Below the pieces are notes generated by a model. It saw only the letters and a list, made by a program, of their open reading frames with translations, was not told where the DNA came from and did no database searches. DNA of 8,678 nucleotides from RFSX01 sp964567435 (GTDB taxonomy: Bacteria > Bacteroidota > Bacteroidia > Chitinophagales > Saprospiraceae): NCBI GenBank assembly GCA_964567435.1, contig CAZMMQ010000107.1:1-8678 (forward strand), read 5' to 3'. Positions 6,547-8,678 of this stretch are shown piece by piece. The stretch's first letter is position 1. Each line of letters starts with the position of its first letter. A program made the position numbers and the translations under genes.

Positions 6547-7338
6547 TTACATGCCTTTTTCCATTTTCTTCATCCCCATCTTTTTCTTTCCATGCCCTTT
6601 TTTCATCATTTTTTCAGTGACAGTCAAGCTGTACTCTTTAGTTGGATTAAGCGGGCAGAAGTATACATACTCTCCAGGCTCCAAAGTCACTACTTGCGAC
6701 ATAGAAGTAGAACCGTCCTTTACAGGGCTAGTAACATAAGCTTCTTTGATGTGATTTTCTGGAGTTGTTTTGCCTTTAGGTGCTACTACAAATCCCACGT
6801 CATGACCAACGCCTTGATTAGCAATAAAAAACTGATATTTACCAGCTTCTAGGCTGAGGGACTCAGTTGTAAATGCGCCTTTAGTTTGAGCTAATTCAAC
6901 CTTTCTAACCTTCCCCTTCTTCATTTTTTCATCTTTCATCATTCCATGACCTTTATCCATCATCTTACCAGATACTGTAAGACTATACTCTTCAGTTGGA
7001 TTAAGCGGGCAGAAGTACACATATTCACCGGCTTCAAGAGATACCACTTGAGACATAGAAGTAGACCCAGTTTTTACAGGGCTAGTTACATATGCTTCCT
7101 TTATATGGTTGCTCGGATCTGTTTTACCTTTTGGAGCTAATACAAAGCCGACATCATGGCCAACGCCTTCATTAGCGATAACAAACTGATAGTCACCTGG
7201 CTCCAGTGTTAGTGATTTGGTTGTAAATTCTCCTTTTGTTTGAGTCAAGTTAACCTTGTTAACCTGCGCTTGGGCTACAGTAAGTCCAGCGACTAGGACT
7301 AAGGCAGCTACTAATTTAATCTTGTTGATTATTGACAT
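6547..7338 (-). CDS. exported tandem cupredoxin-like protein with Met/His/Lys-rich tails
   Basis: The product has 263 residues. A Sec signal peptide ends near AQA|Q (24/25), so the protein is periplasmic or secreted. Two cupredoxin-like domains (about 26-122 and 144-240) repeat with a 118-residue offset; 79 of 95 aligned residues match. Each has GVGHDVGF (His61, His179), the usual first copper-ligand loop, and YFCPLNPT (Cys110, Cys228), the usual Cys loop. In type 1 copper proteins the Cys loop reads C-x2-H-x4-M; here Asn113/231 replaces His and Tyr118/236 replaces Met, so a classical blue-copper site is doubtful. A conserved NHIKEAYVTSPVK follows each His loop (His78, His196). Each domain is followed by a tail rich in Met, His, Lys and Gly (125-143 and 243-263) that could bind Cu(I) or other metals; this is inference. 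The gene is convergent with the lipoprotein gene and divergent from the glycosyltransferase gene. Confidence 0.88.
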   Translation of the reverse strand: MSIINKIKLVAALVLVAGLTVAQAQVNKVNLTQTKGEFTTKSLTLEPGDYQFVIANEGVGHDVGFVLAPKGKTDPSNHIKEAYVTSPVKTGSTSMSQVVSLEAGEYVYFCPLNPTEEYSLTVSGKMMDKGHGMMKDEKMKKGKVRKVELAQTKGAFTTESLSLEAGKYQFFIANQGVGHDVGFVVAPKGKTTPENHIKEAYVTSPVKDGSTSMSQVVTLEPGEYVYFCPLNPTKEYSLTVTEKMMKKGHGKKKMGMKKMEKGM

Positions 7339-7623
7339 TTCTATTTAATTATAATTTACACAATTTATTTCCAGCGCAAATTTCAATTACTTTGAGAGAT
7401 ATATTCTCATCAATTTTTCCTTTTGAATAATCAAAAGTTCCTATTGTCAAAAATGCCAATTGCAGACAAAAAAGATGTCAAATCTGATGAACAAAACTGG
7501 AATCAAATATGAGGAGTAGAGGATTTCACCTCACCATTAACGGCATCATCAGGATAAATTATGACATTATTTTACTAATTCTACTATTTGAATGATGACC
7601 TTTGGTCTATATCCAGCAACGCA
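7339..7623. other. divergent intergenic region
   Basis: This 285-bp AT-rich gap lies between the start codons of two divergent genes and should hold both promoters. No TTG/TAnnTTTG pair with correct spacing was found on either strand. A small inverted repeat TTTTGA/TCAAAA (7421-7426, 7431-7436) is present. An ATG at 7592 opens a 34-codon frame that overlaps the glycosyltransferase gene in another frame; I do not regard it as a gene. Confidence 0.5.
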
Positions 7624-8678
7624 TTGGACAAAAAACATGTCATACTTATTGAACCCTTTTTTACTGGCTCACACAAAAAATGGGCCGAGCAGCTAGCGGC
7701 TAATAGCCATCATGATATAGATTTATTGTCTTTGCCTGGGAGACATTGGAAATGGCGGATGCATGGTGCTGCGATCACTTTGGCAGAGAAAGTACTTAGC
7801 CTACTGGACAGACCTGATTTGTTTTTAGTCACTGACATGATACAGCTTTCAGTTTTCAAAGCACTTATCAGCTCCCGCTTCCCTAAGGTTCCAATAGCAA
7901 TATATTTTCATGAGAATCAGATCACTTATCCTTGGTCCCAGACTGACCCTGACCTGAACCTCCGCAGAGATAACCATTATGGGTTTATTAATTACACTTC
8001 TGCGCTTATAGCAGATTTAGTCTTATTTAATTCTCACTTTCACATGCAGTCTTTTCTGGATAGTCTCCCAAAATTTTTACACCAATTTCCAGACCATAAG
8101 AATTTAACGACAATAGAAACCATTAAGAATAAATCAAAGGTACTCTATGTTGGTATAAATAAACCCAATCTAATTGTACCTAGAAAAGAGAAGGAACCTA
8201 AAACCATCCTTTGGAATCACCGATGGGAGTATGATAAGAATCCTGAGCTCTTTTTCAAGCTACTCCAGCGAATTAAAACCGATAAAATCAAATTTCGGCT
8301 TATAGTGGTAGGCGAATCCACTCAGAAGCATCCCTCGGTTTTTAATAAAGCCAAAGAGATGTTTAAGGAAGAGCTAATTCATTTTGGATATGTTGATGAG
8401 TCAGAAAAATACTTACAGTTATTAGAACAATCAGACCTCTTACCAGTGACAGCTATACAAGATTTTTTTGGGATTAGCACCATAGAAGCTATAGCATATG
8501 ACGTACATCCACTTCTACCCAATAGATTGGTTTATCCTGAACACATTCCTGATGAGCACAAAGGCGCTTGCTTGTATGATACTGAAGAGGACCTATATGA
8601 AAAAATGAAATCCTTTCTGACAAGCAGTAAGCCCTCAATAGATTTCTCTTGGGTTGAGCGATATTATTGGGATAATTT
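7624..8678 (+). CDS. DUF3524/GT4 glycosyltransferase, queuosine-tRNA mannosyltransferase (QTMAN/GTDC1)-like, partial
   Basis: At least 351 codons are open to the window edge. The protein closely follows animal GTDC1 (QTMAN), which moves mannose from GDP-mannose onto queuosine-34 of cytosolic tRNA-Asp. Shared landmarks are EPFFTGSHKKW (10-20), LPGRHWKWR (37-45), YFHENQITYP (94-103), LFNSHF (134-139), HRWEYDKNPE (199-208), VVGES (228-232), HFGYV near 253 and the GT4 donor loop DFFGISTIEAI (280-290). In that loop the usual E-x7-E reads D-x7-E (Asp280, Glu288). The final bases encode FSW, where the family's last domain begins to end, so only a short C-terminus should be missing. No in-frame ATG precedes EPFF; the stop TAA at 7576 bounds it. 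TTG at 7624 gives the family's usual N-terminus (TTG at 7588 is the alternative). No signal peptide, so cytoplasmic. Family is confident; tRNA-queuosine as substrate is inference from homology. Confidence 0.85.
   Translation, partial: MDKKHVILIEPFFTGSHKKWAEQLAANSHHDIDLLSLPGRHWKWRMHGAAITLAEKVLSLLDRPDLFLVTDMIQLSVFKALISSRFPKVPIAIYFHENQITYPWSQTDPDLNLRRDNHYGFINYTSALIADLVLFNSHFHMQSFLDSLPKFLHQFPDHKNLTTIETIKNKSKVLYVGINKPNLIVPRKEKEPKTILWNHRWEYDKNPELFFKLLQRIKTDKIKFRLIVVGESTQKHPSVFNKAKEMFKEELIHFGYVDESEKYLQLLEQSDLLPVTAIQDFFGISTIEAIAYDVHPLLPNRLVYPEHIPDEHKGACLYDTEEDLYEKMKSFLTSSKPSIDFSWVERYYWDN

Noticed and set aside
6536..7140. + strand frames opposite the cupredoxin gene (6536-6739, 6592-6852, 6946-7140)
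   Set aside because: They are shadows; two resemble each other only because the cupredoxin gene is internally duplicated.
7592..7696. 34-codon ATG frame overlapping the start of the glycosyltransferase
   Set aside because: It has no recognisable features and ends within the real gene, whose frame carries all the conserved motifs.

Overview
The window looks like chromosomal DNA from a member of the Bacteroidota. The signs are AT-rich gaps, A/T-rich leaders mostly without Shine-Dalgarno sequences, one promoter of the Bacteroidota TTG/TAnnTTTG type, outer-membrane beta-barrels with terminal beta-strands, a small secreted protein with a sorting-domain-like C-terminus, and a Bacteroidota-type ClpB. 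The cysteine-framed domain of the lipoprotein at 5822-6463 resembles domains I recall from Saprospiria-type marine bacteria. That narrower placement is inference from memory.

Layout: positions 1-680 hold no clear gene, but contain repeated AGAGTCAT words, several small hairpins and a possible 19-codon leader ORF with a strong Shine-Dalgarno. A small exported protein (681-1058) and an outer-membrane beta-barrel protein (1144-1794) follow on the + strand and probably share a transcript that ends at a clear terminator (1818-1851). clpB (2001-4727), the disaggregase, stands alone and is closed by a terminator at 4843-4880. A DUF2007-type small protein (5001-5204, +) meets a second beta-barrel protein (5199-5732, -) head-on with overlapping stop codons. 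Divergent from that barrel is a lipoprotein gene (5822-6463, +) built from two cysteine-rich domains that share a 229-bp stretch identical at every base. A two-way terminator (6490-6520) separates it from a convergent, exported protein with two cupredoxin-like domains (6547-7338, -). The window ends inside a DUF3524/GT4 glycosyltransferase of the queuosine-tRNA mannosyltransferase (GTDC1/QTMAN) type (7624 to edge, +).

The genes do not form one pathway. Five of the eight main genes make exported envelope proteins, and the other three make cytoplasmic housekeeping or tRNA-modification-type proteins. The best leads are the identical lipoprotein repeats, the cupredoxin pair that lacks canonical copper ligands but carries Met/His/Lys-rich tails, the bacterial QTMAN-like enzyme with a probable TTG start, and the possible leader-peptide arrangement before 681. 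No mobile element, CRISPR array, tRNA or rRNA was seen.
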